Notes: generated from the letters alone by a model not told the origin. DNA of 64,000 nucleotides from Roseovarius confluentis (GCF_002917925.1 NZ_PPFE01000013.1:24760-88759); one strand, 5' to 3'; shown: positions 44,053-53,034, numbered from the stretch's first letter. Numbers and translations: made by a program.

Positions 44053-44475
44053 ATGACCGACAACAACAAGATCGCCGCGCAGTTCATGGGCGCCATTCCG
44101 CATGCCAAGGCGCTGGGGATGGAGATCACGCATGTCGGTGACGGTGTGGCCGAGATGAAGATGGACTATGCCGATCACCTGGTGGGAGACCCGGAAACCG
44201 GCGTGATCCACGGTGGCGCTGTGTCGGCGCTGATGGACACGTGTTGCGGAGCGGCGGTGATGAGTCACCCGGACTCGCCCGGGGCCACGGCCACGATCGA
44301 CCTGCGCATCGACTACATGCGACCGGCAAAGCCCGGCCAGACGATACGGGCGCGGGCGGAGTGCTATCACATCACTCGTTCGGTCGCCTTCGTCCGGGCG
44401 CAGACGCTGGACGACGATGCCGACCGCCCCGTGGCGCAGGCCACCGGCACCTTCACAGTGGCGCGCAAATCATGA
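44053..44475 (+). CDS. PaaI family thioesterase
   Basis: A 140-residue hotdog-fold thioesterase that cleaves acyl-CoA. The signature GVIHGGAVSALMDTCCGAA is at about residues 55-73, with the catalytic Asp in LMDT. The gene begins a three-gene run with a second thioesterase (four-base ATGA overlap) and a MATE exporter. The start ATG at 44053 has no strong box but the N-terminus MTDNNKIAAQFMGAIPHA fits the family. Confidence 0.92.
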   Translation: MTDNNKIAAQFMGAIPHAKALGMEITHVGDGVAEMKMDYADHLVGDPETGVIHGGAVSALMDTCCGAAVMSHPDSPGATATIDLRIDYMRPAKPGQTIRARAECYHITRSVAFVRAQTLDDDADRPVAQATGTFTVARKS

Positions 44476-44981
44476 GCCGCTCGCGTCCCGAACCCGTGCA
44501 GGTCATCAAGCAACGCCGCGACGCGGCGCTTCACGCCCTTGTGGATCACGTGCCCTATATCCGTTTCATGGGGATCGAATTCGACCGTCGCGGGGACGAA
44601 CTTACCGGGGTGATGCCCTTTGATGAAAAGCTGATCGGCAACCCGCTCTTGCCCGCGTTGCATGGCGGTGCCACCTCGGCGTTTCTGGAGGTGACGTCGA
44701 TCATCACGCTGAGCTGGGCGATGCTGTGGGACGAGATGGAATCCGGCGAGCTGGCGGTAGAGGCGTTCGAAGCCGGCGACTTGCCGCGCCTGCCCAAGAC
44801 GATTGATTTCACCGTGGATTACCTGCGTTCGGGCCTGCCGCGGGATGCCTATGCCCGCGCGGTGGTTACACGGTCGGGCCGGCGCTATGCGTCTGTTCGG
44901 GCCGAGGCGTGGCAAGACAACCGGGCCCGTCCCTTTGCACAGGCAACCGGGCACTTCCTGATGCCGCGCCGCGATGGCTGA
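44472..44981 (+). CDS. second PaaI-type thioesterase
   Basis: A 169-residue hotdog protein coupled to the first by ATGA. It keeps the HGG loop in LLPALHGGATSAFLEVTS, with Glu replacing the usual catalytic Asp (FLEVTS). The longer N-terminus (MSRSRPEPVQVIKQRRDAAL) precedes the fold. Two tandem thioesterases may form a heteromer or act on different chain lengths; inference only. Confidence 0.9.
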   Translation: MSRSRPEPVQVIKQRRDAALHALVDHVPYIRFMGIEFDRRGDELTGVMPFDEKLIGNPLLPALHGGATSAFLEVTSIITLSWAMLWDEMESGELAVEAFEAGDLPRLPKTIDFTVDYLRSGLPRDAYARAVVTRSGRRYASVRAEAWQDNRARPFAQATGHFLMPRRDG

Positions 44982-46326
44982 GACACCGGCGGAGATCACG
45001 CATAAACGCGTGCTCAACATCGCCATACCGATCGTGCTGTCGAATGCCACAGTCCCGATCCTGGGCGCGGTGGATACAGGCGTCGTGGGGCAGTTGGGCG
45101 AGGCCGTGCCCATCGGCGCAGTCGGTATCGGCGCGATCATTCTGACCGGGCTTTACTGGGTCTTCGGTTTTCTGCGGATGGGCACGACGGGCCTCACGAG
45201 CCAGGCGCACGGGGCGGGACAGACCGGCGAGGTGGCCGCCATGCTGACCCGGTCGCTGATGATCGGCATCACGGCAGGCGTGGGCATAATCGTTCTTCAA
45301 CTGCCGTTGTTCGCGGGGGCCTTTCTCGTGTCGCCCGCCAGCGCGGAGGTCGAGGCGCTGGCGCGGGACTACATGGCGATCCGGGTCTGGAGCGCGCCTG
45401 CCTTAATCGCCCTGTATGGTGTCACCGGCTGGCTGATCGCGTTGGAGCGGACCCGCGCGGTGCTGGTGCTTCAAGTCGCGATGAACGGGATCAACATTCT
45501 GTTGGACATATGGTTCGTGCTAGGGCTGGACCTTGGTGTGACCGGGGTGGCCTGGGCGACCTTTATTGCCGAATGGTCGGGCCTGATTCTTGGTCTGTGG
45601 CTGTGCCGCGACGTCTGGCGCGTGGACGCCTGGCGCGACTGGGGCCGGGTGTTTGACAGGGTGCAGCTGGCGCGAATGATGTCGGTGAATCGCGATATCC
45701 TGCTGCGGTCACTGATGCTGCAGGCGATTTTCATTTCCTTCCTGCTGATCGGCGGCGACTTTGGAGACGTTACGCTGGCCGCGAACCAGGTCCTGTTGCA
45801 GTTCCTGAACATCTCGGCGCATGCGCTGGATGGCTTCGCGTTCGCCGCCGAGGCGCTGGTCGGTCAAGCGTTCGGGCGGCGCAGTGTCGCGCGTCTGCGC
45901 CGGGGGGCTATCTTGGCCAGTGTCTGGGCCTTGACAATCGTGGTTCTTATGGCCTGCGCCTTCGCTCTATGGGGCGGGACGATCATTGACCTGATGGCGA
46001 AGGCGCCCGAGGTGCAGACCGAAGCGCGGGCCTTTCTGGTCTACGTCTGTATCGCGCCGGTGGTCGGCGTGGCACCTTTCATGCTGGACGGGATATTCAT
46101 CGGCGCGACACGGGCCGGGGACATGCGCAACATGATGGCGCTGAGCCTTGTGATCTATGTCGCCGCCGTCTTGGTGTTGGTGCCGTGGCTGGGCAATCAC
46201 GGGCTGTGGCTGGCGCTTCTGATCAGCTTCGTGGCGCGGGGTGTGACGCTCTGGCTGCGGTATCCCGCGCTCGAGGATTCGGTCGCTCCGGGTGCACCGC
46301 CGGCGACCACGGCGGCGGATGCATAA
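44974..46326 (+). CDS. MATE family efflux transporter
   Basis: A 450-residue multidrug/toxin exporter with 12 predicted helices, DinF-like. It opens MAETPAEITHKRVLNIAIPI and shows LSNATVPILGAVDTGVVGQLG in helix 1-2, the conserved area of the first half. The start overlaps the second thioesterase by eight bases, so all three genes form an operon. Likely driven by H+ or Na+. Ends in a short charged tail. Confidence 0.92.
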   Translation: MAETPAEITHKRVLNIAIPIVLSNATVPILGAVDTGVVGQLGEAVPIGAVGIGAIILTGLYWVFGFLRMGTTGLTSQAHGAGQTGEVAAMLTRSLMIGITAGVGIIVLQLPLFAGAFLVSPASAEVEALARDYMAIRVWSAPALIALYGVTGWLIALERTRAVLVLQVAMNGINILLDIWFVLGLDLGVTGVAWATFIAEWSGLILGLWLCRDVWRVDAWRDWGRVFDRVQLARMMSVNRDILLRSLMLQAIFISFLLIGGDFGDVTLAANQVLLQFLNISAHALDGFAFAAEALVGQAFGRRSVARLRRGAILASVWALTIVVLMACAFALWGGTIIDLMAKAPEVQTEARAFLVYVCIAPVVGVAPFMLDGIFIGATRAGDMRNMMALSLVIYVAAVLVLVPWLGNHGLWLALLISFVARGVTLWLRYPALEDSVAPGAPPATTAADA

Positions 46327-46413
46327 TTTGATCAAGTATTGTTTCACGGTTGGCAAACGTCCCCGGTCGCGGCAATTGTCCGAAACAGAAATGACGTCTC
46401 AGGAGGCACCGAA

Positions 46414-47409
46414 ATGTCGAACCCGCCGATCCGTGTTGCGATAAACGGCTTTGGCCGCATTGGACGGACCCTGCTGCGGATCCTGCTGCGCGACACACGA
46501 GATTTCGAACTCGTCGCGATCAACGATATCGAGCCGCTGAGCACCTGCGCCTATCTCTTTCAGTTCGACAGCGTCTTCGGCCCGTGGCCGGAAGAGGTCG
46601 GCACGGGCGATGCCACCCTGATCGTGGGCGGACGGCGCATCCCGTTTCATGCCGAACCGGACCTGCGCAGCCTTGATCTGCAAGGGGTGGATATCGTTTT
46701 GGAATGCACCGGCATGGGCGGCAAGCGGGCCGTCGCCGAACGCGGGCTGGCAGCGGGTGCGCGCAAGGTGCTGGTGTCCGGACCGTCGCCCGAGGCGGAC
46801 GTGACGCTCGTGATGGGAGCGAACGAAGGCGATCTGTCCGATCACCGGATCGTCTCCAACGCTTCCTGCACGACCAATGCGCTGGCCCCGCTCGCGCGGC
46901 TTCTGGACGAGGCGTTCGGATTGGTCAGCGGGCAGATGACGACGGTGCACTGCTATACCGGCAGCCAGCCGACGGTGGACAAGCCCCGCGCCGCGCCGGA
47001 GCGCAGCCGCGCTGCGGCTTTGTCGATGGTGCCCACGACGACCAGCGCGCAAGATCAGACCGGGCTTGTCCTGCCGCATCTTAAAGGCCGGATCGAGGCG
47101 CGGGCGATCCGCGTGCCCACGGCCAGCGTGTCCTGCATCGACCTGACCGTGCAGACGCGCGAGACGGTAAACGCTGCAACGGTGAATTCCGTCCTTCAAG
47201 GGGCGGTGCGGCCCGGCGGTGTGTTCGGCTGGACCGAGCAGCCGCTGGTCAGCTCCGACCTGCGCGGACGACCGGAATCCCTGATCCTCGTCGGACCCGA
47301 GACGAGTGTGTCTGCGGGCGGCCTCCTGCGCGTCTTCGGCTGGTACGACAACGAGTGGGGCTTTTCCTGCCGAATGCTCGACATGGCGCGGCTGATGGCG
47401 GCGCGGTGA
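46414..47409 (+). CDS. gap: glyceraldehyde-3-phosphate dehydrogenase
   Basis: Type I GAPDH, 331 residues. NAD-binding N-terminus is VAINGFGRIGRTLLRILL, the catalytic Cys is in IVSNASCTTNALAPL (about residue 150), and the C-terminus GWYDNEWGFSCRMLDMA is typical. The start MSNPPIRVAINGF at 46414 has an AGGAGG box; an earlier ATG at 46339 is in the MATE 3' flank. The sequence deviates from the central glycolytic GAPDH in several positions, so it may be a secondary isozyme. Confidence 0.93.
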   Translation: MSNPPIRVAINGFGRIGRTLLRILLRDTRDFELVAINDIEPLSTCAYLFQFDSVFGPWPEEVGTGDATLIVGGRRIPFHAEPDLRSLDLQGVDIVLECTGMGGKRAVAERGLAAGARKVLVSGPSPEADVTLVMGANEGDLSDHRIVSNASCTTNALAPLARLLDEAFGLVSGQMTTVHCYTGSQPTVDKPRAAPERSRAAALSMVPTTTSAQDQTGLVLPHLKGRIEARAIRVPTASVSCIDLTVQTRETVNAATVNSVLQGAVRPGGVFGWTEQPLVSSDLRGRPESLILVGPETSVSAGGLLRVFGWYDNEWGFSCRMLDMARLMAAR

Positions 47410-47410
47410 C

Positions 47411-47434
47411 GAGATTATTCGTACGAATAATCTC
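47411..47434. repeat. 24-bp perfect palindrome
   Basis: A perfect 24-bp palindrome with the core TTCGTACGAA, as at 3754-3775. It is two bases after the gap stop, so it could act in transcript termination; no T-run follows. Confidence 0.7.
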
Positions 47435-47461
47435 GGGCACGGGGATGCGTCGTGTAACCTG

Positions 47462-47485
47462 CTGATTATTTTTACGAATAATCAG
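47462..47485. repeat. hairpin at the SRAP gene end
   Basis: CTGATTATT (47462-47470) pairs with AATAATCAG (47477-47485) around a six-base loop. It overlaps the SRAP stop codon and shares the ATTATT...AATAAT arms with the palindrome 50 bases away. The two hairpins lie back to back between convergent genes. Confidence 0.6.
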
Positions 47486-48147
47486 TCGTCGAGCGGCTCG
47501 ATCAAGCCAGGCCCGGAGGCCCGGTTGGAATTGACCTTCGGGTCCACGCGGTAGAGCCGCAGCGTGTCATCCGGTGCCGCTGTCATCAACGTGGCCGCAC
47601 CGTGGCCCGCCTCGCCCAGCCAGAGCGGCCAGTCCTTTTCGGCCAGGATCACCGGCATCCGGTGATGGATCTTTCGCATCGGCTCGTTCGACCCGGTCGT
47701 GACGATGGCACAGGTGGTCATCGGCGCATCACCCTTGTCCCAGGACTGGTAGATTCCGGCGAAGGCCAGCGCGTCACCTTCGGCCGGATGGATGAACCAG
47801 GGCAGGCGATTTCCGTCCTCGTCCTTGGTCCATTCATAAAAGCCGCTGGCCGGAATGAGACAGCGCCGGTCGCGGGCCGCCGCGCGAAAGGCGGGCTTTT
47901 CCGCGATGGTTTCGGCCCGCGCGTTGATCAGCAACGGGCCGTCAGCGGGCGTCTTGTACCAGTGCGGGATGAAGCCCCAGCGCATCGACCCAAGCTGCCT
48001 GTCGGTGCCGTCCGAGGTCACCACGTGCACATCGTTGGTCGGGCAGACGTTGAAGTTGGGAACCATCGGCAAATCGTTAACGGGGCGCGCGGCAAAGAGT
48101 TGTGCCATGGCGTCCTGCGGCAGAGTGACGGCGAAACGTCCGCACAT
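47482..48147 (-). CDS. SRAP domain protein (YedK/HMCES type)
   Basis: A 221-residue SOS response-associated peptidase-like protein that crosslinks abasic sites in single-stranded DNA. The catalytic Cys is residue 2 (MCGRFAV). The other active-site residues lie in LLINARAETI, IPASGFYEW and KIHHRMPVIL (His). Length and motifs are normal. Four bases upstream is the methyltransferase gene in the same direction. Confidence 0.95.
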   Translation of the reverse strand: MCGRFAVTLPQDAMAQLFAARPVNDLPMVPNFNVCPTNDVHVVTSDGTDRQLGSMRWGFIPHWYKTPADGPLLINARAETIAEKPAFRAAARDRRCLIPASGFYEWTKDEDGNRLPWFIHPAEGDALAFAGIYQSWDKGDAPMTTCAIVTTGSNEPMRKIHHRMPVILAEKDWPLWLGEAGHGAATLMTAAPDDTLRLYRVDPKVNSNRASGPGLIEPLDD

Positions 48148-48151
48148 GGGG

Positions 48152-49339
48152 TTACCTCAGCACGTTCGAGTAGACCAGCAAGCCCCAGGGCAGGAGGGTC
48201 TTCTCGACCTTGGTCCAGAGCCCGCCGAAGCTGATCGGATCAAGGCCGGTCTGCGCGGCTATCTGTTGCAGATTGCGGCGCCCGTCGATGGCGGCAATCA
48301 CAGGCGCGGCCTGTTTCGGCAGGGCGAGCTTGCCCTTGATGCCGTCCGTGTCGAGCGCGGGTGCTTGCCCCTGTGCCACGGCGCGGGCCAGTTGCGCGGC
48401 TTGCAGGCCCTTGATGTGTGGCACCAGCGTGCGGGTCTTGCCTGTGGCCGGCGCGCGCGGCGTGTCGGTGGCATAGCCGGTGTGCGTGCGGATCGTGCCG
48501 TTCAGTTTCTCGGCCACGGCCATCGCCTGTACAGGGCTCATTCCGTCGGGGACGGGGGCCAGACGGGCGAGGTCATAGAGGATTGGGACGGTGAAGCCCG
48601 CGAAGGACCAGCCGGTGCGACCGAGCGTGTCGGTCAGCGTCTGCACGTCATAGGCGCGGTCGGTGCTGTGCAAGAGCAGGTCGTAAAAGCCCGCGTCGCC
48701 GCTTTTGTGATCGTTTAGGTTGGGGTTGGACTTGAACGGGTGGCCCGCGGGCAAGTTCTCCATGACCTGCCTTGCGGCCTTCAGCCGGTCTTTCGGCGGC
48801 GTGTCGGCGTAAAGCGCGGCAAAGGCCTCTTGCAAGGGATAGACGCCCGAGCGGCCATAGGGCGCATAGACCATGAAACCCATGCCGCCGCCGGGCGCAA
48901 GCGCCGTGCGCAGGGCCCGGAATCCGGCGTCAGGATCGGGCAGATGGTGCAGCACGCCGCAGCAGTCGATGTAATCGAATGGGCCATAATTCGGAGCGTC
49001 CAGTAGGCTGCCGGTGATGAAGGTGATGTTCTTCAGGCCCCGCGTCTCTGCCCGTGCCTCGGCCACCTTTCGCGAGGCGGTGGAGAGGTCGATATAGGTG
49101 GCCGTGTAGGGCTTGCCGTACTGGGTCAGAAGGGCGGTCAACTGAATCAGCCCGTCGCCAGTGCCGCCGCCTGCCACGAGGATGCGCAGGGGCTGTGACC
49201 AGTCGCGCTGTCCGCCGAAGACGTAATGGTCGATCTCCTGCGGCAGAGAAGGCGAGCCGAGGATCAGTCGCTTTTTCTCATCCCGCGGATCCCGCTCGGG
49301 ATAGGGAAAGGCCTCGTACTGGTCGCGCACCGTGGTCAT
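48152..49339 (-). CDS. SAM-dependent methyltransferase
   Basis: A 395-residue protein with a class I methyltransferase domain (about residues 45-190): ILVAGGGTGDGLIQL (motif I), ATYIDLSTASRKVAEAR, and YIDCCGVLHHLPDPDAGF (motif IV area). The C-terminal 200 residues are a separate domain of unknown role ending WGLLVYSNVLR, where RNLQQIAAQTGLDP looks like a helix-turn-helix-like segment. Substrate unknown. Co-directional with the SRAP gene, four bases apart. Confidence 0.85.
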   Translation of the reverse strand: MTTVRDQYEAFPYPERDPRDEKKRLILGSPSLPQEIDHYVFGGQRDWSQPLRILVAGGGTGDGLIQLTALLTQYGKPYTATYIDLSTASRKVAEARAETRGLKNITFITGSLLDAPNYGPFDYIDCCGVLHHLPDPDAGFRALRTALAPGGGMGFMVYAPYGRSGVYPLQEAFAALYADTPPKDRLKAARQVMENLPAGHPFKSNPNLNDHKSGDAGFYDLLLHSTDRAYDVQTLTDTLGRTGWSFAGFTVPILYDLARLAPVPDGMSPVQAMAVAEKLNGTIRTHTGYATDTPRAPATGKTRTLVPHIKGLQAAQLARAVAQGQAPALDTDGIKGKLALPKQAAPVIAAIDGRRNLQQIAAQTGLDPISFGGLWTKVEKTLLPWGLLVYSNVLR

Positions 49340-49396
49340 GGCGCCTTTATGCCGCGCGGCAGCGCGATTGCAAAGCCCGTGCCGCGCGTTGCGCTG

Positions 49397-50956
49397 TCAC
49401 TGTCCGGCTTGGCGAATGCGGCCGTCCGTCATGGGCGAGACGGGCGAGTTCTGCGCCAGGTACTCGGCCAGCACATCGGCCACGTCGGGCCCGAAATCAT
49501 AGGCGTCGGCGGCGTCGCGCAGCATGGAGTAGCCGTCGCCGCCATTGCGCAGGTAATCGTTCGACACGGCCAGATAATCGCGTTCAGGATCAAGCGGTTC
49601 GCCCCCAACGGTGACCTCCGTGATGCGGCTGCCCACTTCGGCAGAGGGGTCGAACACGAAGGTCAGCCCGGCCACCTGCGGGAAGCGGCCCGCGCCTTCG
49701 CTGAACTGGCTGACGCCGTTCTCCAGCGCTTCTTTCAGCGTGGCACCGTCGATGCGGAAAGTGGAAAGCGTGTTCTGGAAGGGCAGCACGGTCAGCACCT
49801 CGCCCATGGTGACGGGCCCTGCGTCAATCGAGGCGCGCACGCCGCCGCCGTTCATCAGCGCGATCTCGACGCCCTGGTCCGCGACGCGGGCCAGCATCGC
49901 ATCGGTCACGGCATTGCCCATGGCGCATTCGCCCGCGCGGCAGGCGTCGCGGTCGCCGCTGATGGCGTCCGCTGCCTCGGCGACGACCTTGTTGCGGATT
50001 TCGTCGAGGGGCTTTGCGGCCTCCTGGATGCGCGAGACGATCTCTGCATCCTCGGCCACGGCGGCGTCCATGATCAGCGGATTGCCGGTGGCGGAGGTGA
50101 CCTCGCCCGCGTCGTTGAAAACAACGTCGAGACGGCCCAGGAACTTGCCGTAGGCATAGGCCTGCACGATGGCCGTGTCACCCACCATCGTGGGGTAGGG
50201 GCCGGCGGCGTCGGGGTCGTTGTTGGAGAGGTAGGTGTTGGAATGCCCGCCGACGATGACATCGACGCCGGTGGTGGTTTCGGCCACGTGCTGATCCACC
50301 CCGTAGCCGGAATGCGACAGCACGATGATCTTGTCGACGCCCTGTTCGGTCAGCTTGTCGACCTCGTGCTGCACGGCATCGGCGGGTGGGGTGAAGATGA
50401 TGTTGGGTCCCGGGCTGGCCAGTTCGTCTGTGTCCTGCGGGGTCAGGCCGATCAGGCCGATCTTCTCGCCGTCACGCTCGATAACGGTTGATTTCCGGAT
50501 GACGTCGGCAAGCAGGGGTTCGCGGCTGGTATCGGCGTTGGACATCAGCACGGGAAACTCGACGGCGTCCATGAAACCGCGCAACACCTCGGGGCCGTCG
50601 TCGAACTCGTGGTTGCCCACGGTCATCGCGTCATAGCCCAGCCGGTTCATCATTTCGGCGGCCAGCTTGCCCTTGTAATAGTTGTAGAAAAGCGTTCCCT
50701 GGAACTGATCACCGCCATCGACCAGCACCGGGTTCGGGGAGTCGGCGCGGGCCTCTTCGATGGCCGTGGCGAGACGCGCGGAGCCGCCGAAGCATTCGCC
50801 GACATCGTTATCTTCGGGCGCGCAGGTCGAATTGTACTTGCTGATGGGTTCGAACCGGGCGTGAAAATCGTTCGTGTGCAATATGTTGAGCGTGTAGTCG
50901 GCCTGTGCCGCAGTGGCCGTCAACAGGCCGGAAAGGGTAAGGGCAATGACTCTCAT
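49397..50956 (-). CDS. exported 5'-nucleotidase (UshA-like)
   Basis: A 519-residue metallophosphoesterase exported to the periplasm, hydrolysing nucleotides or UDP-sugars. Signal peptide MRVIALTLSGLLTATAAQA. Metal motifs: ILHTNDFHARFEP (about residue 25), LVDGGDQFQGTLF, VGNHEFDDG, then VLSHSGYGVDQHV and VGGHSNTYL. The C-terminal 5'-nucleotidase domain starts near GDRDACRAGECAMGN; FDPSAEVGSRITE lies in it. Divergent from the DUF952 gene. Confidence 0.93.
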   Translation of the reverse strand: MRVIALTLSGLLTATAAQADYTLNILHTNDFHARFEPISKYNSTCAPEDNDVGECFGGSARLATAIEEARADSPNPVLVDGGDQFQGTLFYNYYKGKLAAEMMNRLGYDAMTVGNHEFDDGPEVLRGFMDAVEFPVLMSNADTSREPLLADVIRKSTVIERDGEKIGLIGLTPQDTDELASPGPNIIFTPPADAVQHEVDKLTEQGVDKIIVLSHSGYGVDQHVAETTTGVDVIVGGHSNTYLSNNDPDAAGPYPTMVGDTAIVQAYAYGKFLGRLDVVFNDAGEVTSATGNPLIMDAAVAEDAEIVSRIQEAAKPLDEIRNKVVAEAADAISGDRDACRAGECAMGNAVTDAMLARVADQGVEIALMNGGGVRASIDAGPVTMGEVLTVLPFQNTLSTFRIDGATLKEALENGVSQFSEGAGRFPQVAGLTFVFDPSAEVGSRITEVTVGGEPLDPERDYLAVSNDYLRNGGDGYSMLRDAADAYDFGPDVADVLAEYLAQNSPVSPMTDGRIRQAGQ

Positions 50957-51057
50957 GGATGTGCCTCCTGACGAATGCGCAAAGATTGCAGGATGTCGCG
51001 CGATGCGTCAAAGGCAATCCTCTTGACCAAGCGCGTGTGGCGGGGCATCACCAAGGC

Positions 51058-51396
51058 ATGCTGATTTACAAGATCTTCCGGGCAGAGGAGTGGGCCGCGC
51101 TGCGGTCCGAAGAGGAAACGCGCGGCGCGCCCGTGGACTTGGCGGATGGCTACATCCATTTCTCGACGCCGATGCAGGCGCCTGAAACGGCGGCGAAGCA
51201 TTTCGAGGGGGCAGAGGACCTTTTTCTGGTGGCGGTGGAAACTGACCGGCTGGGCGATGACCTGGCATGGGAGGTGTCGCGCGGGGGCGAGAAATTCCCA
51301 CATCTTTACAGGGTTTTGCGACTGGACGATGTCGTCTGGGCACAGCCGCTGCCGTTGGTTGACGGGGTGCATCAGTTCCCGGTCGGCGCGGTATGA
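51058..51396 (+). CDS. DUF952 protein
   Basis: A 112-residue DUF952-family protein: MLIYKIFRAEEWAALRSE at the start, DLADGYIHFSTPMQAPETA in the core, and HLYRVLRLDDVVWAQPLPL near the end. The fold is related to ADP-ribosyltransferase-like domains; the function is unknown. ATG at 51058. Its stop overlaps the pyrD start (ATGA). Confidence 0.86.
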   Translation: MLIYKIFRAEEWAALRSEEETRGAPVDLADGYIHFSTPMQAPETAAKHFEGAEDLFLVAVETDRLGDDLAWEVSRGGEKFPHLYRVLRLDDVVWAQPLPLVDGVHQFPVGAV

Positions 51397-52451
51397 GACT
51401 GAGCGACAGGATTGGCCTTGGCCTGATGCACCGGCTGGAGCCGGAGCGGGCGCATGGCCTTGCCTTGCAGGCGTTGCGTGCGGGGCTGGTGCCGTTGCCG
51501 GGGCTGGTGACCTCGGACCGATTGCGCTGTGAGGTGGCGGGTCTTCGGCTGGCCAATCCGATCGGGCTGGCGGCGGGGTTCGACAAGAACGTGGTGGCGT
51601 TGTCCGCTCTGTCGAGAGCTGGATTCGGGTTCATCGAGGCCGGCGCGGTGACGCCGAAGGCGCAGGCGGGCAACCCGAAGCCACGGCTGTTCCGGCTGAC
51701 AGGCGATCGGGCCGTGATTAACCGTTTCGGCTTTAACAACAACGGGATGGAGGACGTGGTGCAAAGGCTGGCGACGCGTCCCAGGGACGCGGTGATCGGG
51801 CTGAATCTTGGCGCCAACAAGGACAGCGCGGACCGGGCCGAGGATTTTGCCAGGGTACTGTCGCGCTGCGGGCCGCACCTTGATTTCGCGACCGTGAATG
51901 TCTCGAGCCCCAACACCGAAAAGCTGCGCGACCTGCAAGGGGCAGAGGCGCTGGCGGCGCTGCTGAAAGGCGTGATGGAGGCTCGGAACTGGCTGGAAAA
52001 ACCGATCCCGATCTTTTTGAAAATCTCGCCTGATCTCAGTGACTTGGAGATGTCAGAGCTGGCAGACGTCGCTCAGGCGGGCGGCGTTGCGGCGATCATT
52101 GCGACGAACACCACGCTCAACCGGGACGGGCTGCAAAGCCCGATGAGAGAGCAGGCGGGCGGGCTGTCCGGGGCGCCGCTGTTCGAGCGGTCGACACGGG
52201 TGTTGGCGCGGATGGCGCAGCTGACCGGGGGGACGATGCCGTTAATTGGCGTAGGCGGGGTCGGAAGTGCCGAACAGGCGCTGGAAAAGATCCGGGCCGG
52301 GGCAAGCGCGGTGCAGCTCTATTCGGCGATGGTTTTCGAGGGCATCGGCCTTGTTGAACGGATTGCGCGAGACCTGGACAAGCTTTTGGAAGAAAAGGGA
52401 TTTTCCAACGTGAGCGATGCGGTTGGCACGGGGCGGGAGGCATGGCTGTGA
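51393..52451 (+). CDS. pyrD: dihydroorotate dehydrogenase (quinone)
   Basis: Class 2 membrane-associated DHODH of de novo pyrimidine synthesis; passes electrons to quinone. The 352-residue protein has an N-terminal amphipathic helix (MRLSDRIGLGLMHRLEPE), NPIGLAAGFDKN, the FMN site AINRFG-like VINRFGFNNNGMEDV, and the catalytic Ser region TVNVSSPNTEKLRDLQ. The C-terminus is complete. It overlaps DUF952 and the ArsC gene. Confidence 0.95.
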   Translation: MRLSDRIGLGLMHRLEPERAHGLALQALRAGLVPLPGLVTSDRLRCEVAGLRLANPIGLAAGFDKNVVALSALSRAGFGFIEAGAVTPKAQAGNPKPRLFRLTGDRAVINRFGFNNNGMEDVVQRLATRPRDAVIGLNLGANKDSADRAEDFARVLSRCGPHLDFATVNVSSPNTEKLRDLQGAEALAALLKGVMEARNWLEKPIPIFLKISPDLSDLEMSELADVAQAGGVAAIIATNTTLNRDGLQSPMREQAGGLSGAPLFERSTRVLARMAQLTGGTMPLIGVGGVGSAEQALEKIRAGASAVQLYSAMVFEGIGLVERIARDLDKLLEEKGFSNVSDAVGTGREAWL

Positions 52452-52789
52452 TCGAGATATGGCACAATCCGCGCTGTTCGAAATCACGGCAGACGCTGGC
52501 CCTGCTGGAAGAGCGCGGGATCGCACCGAAGGTGCGGCGCTACCTGGAGGATGCGCCGGATGAGGTGGAGCTGCGGGCGGCGCTGTCGGCCTTGGGCATG
52601 ACAGCTAGCGCGTTGATCCGAAACAAGGAAACGATGTATCGCGAGCTGGGCCTGGGCAAGGACAGCGACGATGCGGCGCTGCTGGCGGCCATGGCGGCGC
52701 ATCCGATCCTGATCGAGCGGCCCATCGTGTTCGCCGGGGACAAGGCCGCCATCGGACGACCACCCGAAGCGGTTCTGGACATCCTGTAG
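52442..52789 (+). CDS. ArsC family glutaredoxin-type reductase (YfgD-like)
   Basis: A 115-residue ArsC/thioredoxin-fold protein. The catalytic Cys is in IWHNPRCSKSRQTLALLEE (residue 12), the typical ArsC HNPxCSKSR. ATG at 52442 lies inside the pyrD 3' end (ten-base overlap). Whether it reduces arsenate or is a YfgD-type oxidoreductase is not clear; no ars gene is near. Confidence 0.88.
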   Translation: MAVIEIWHNPRCSKSRQTLALLEERGIAPKVRRYLEDAPDEVELRAALSALGMTASALIRNKETMYRELGLGKDSDDAALLAAMAAHPILIERPIVFAGDKAAIGRPPEAVLDIL

Positions 52790-52837
52790 CCGGCGTATTT
52801 CGACTCGATCGTTAATCCGGACGAAAGCCCGAAAACC

Positions 52838-52881
52838 GCGTCGGTATCGCGTCGGTATTCGAGTGGTATCGCGACGGTGCC
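52838..52881. repeat. four tandem 11-bp units (copy B)
   Basis: GCGTCGGTATC, GCGTCGGTATT, CGAGTGGTATC, GCGACGGTGCC in direct tandem. The same four-unit pattern is at 17854-17897 on the other strand. The unit length is about one helical turn. It lies between the convergent arsC-like and outer-membrane protein genes, just upstream of a terminator on the minus strand. Confidence 0.75.
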
Positions 52882-52949
52882 GTGGTCGGAGACCCAGAAA
52901 TGAAGAGACCGCGCGGTGCCCGCATCCCGTGTACCGGACATCCAGTACG

Positions 52950-52983
52950 AAAAAAGCGGGTCCCCGGCATTTCGGGAACCCGC
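52950..52983 (-). terminator. intrinsic terminator of the first outer-membrane gene
   Basis: On the minus strand GCGGGTTCCC...GGGGACCCGC forms a strong stem (52956-52983) followed by TTTTTT (52950-52955). It lies 52 bases after the stop at 53035. Confidence 0.85.
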
Positions 52984-53034
52984 CTGTGACAGAGCCCGCC
53001 CGGTGCACCGGGCGGCAAGACCCAATGTCTCGGA

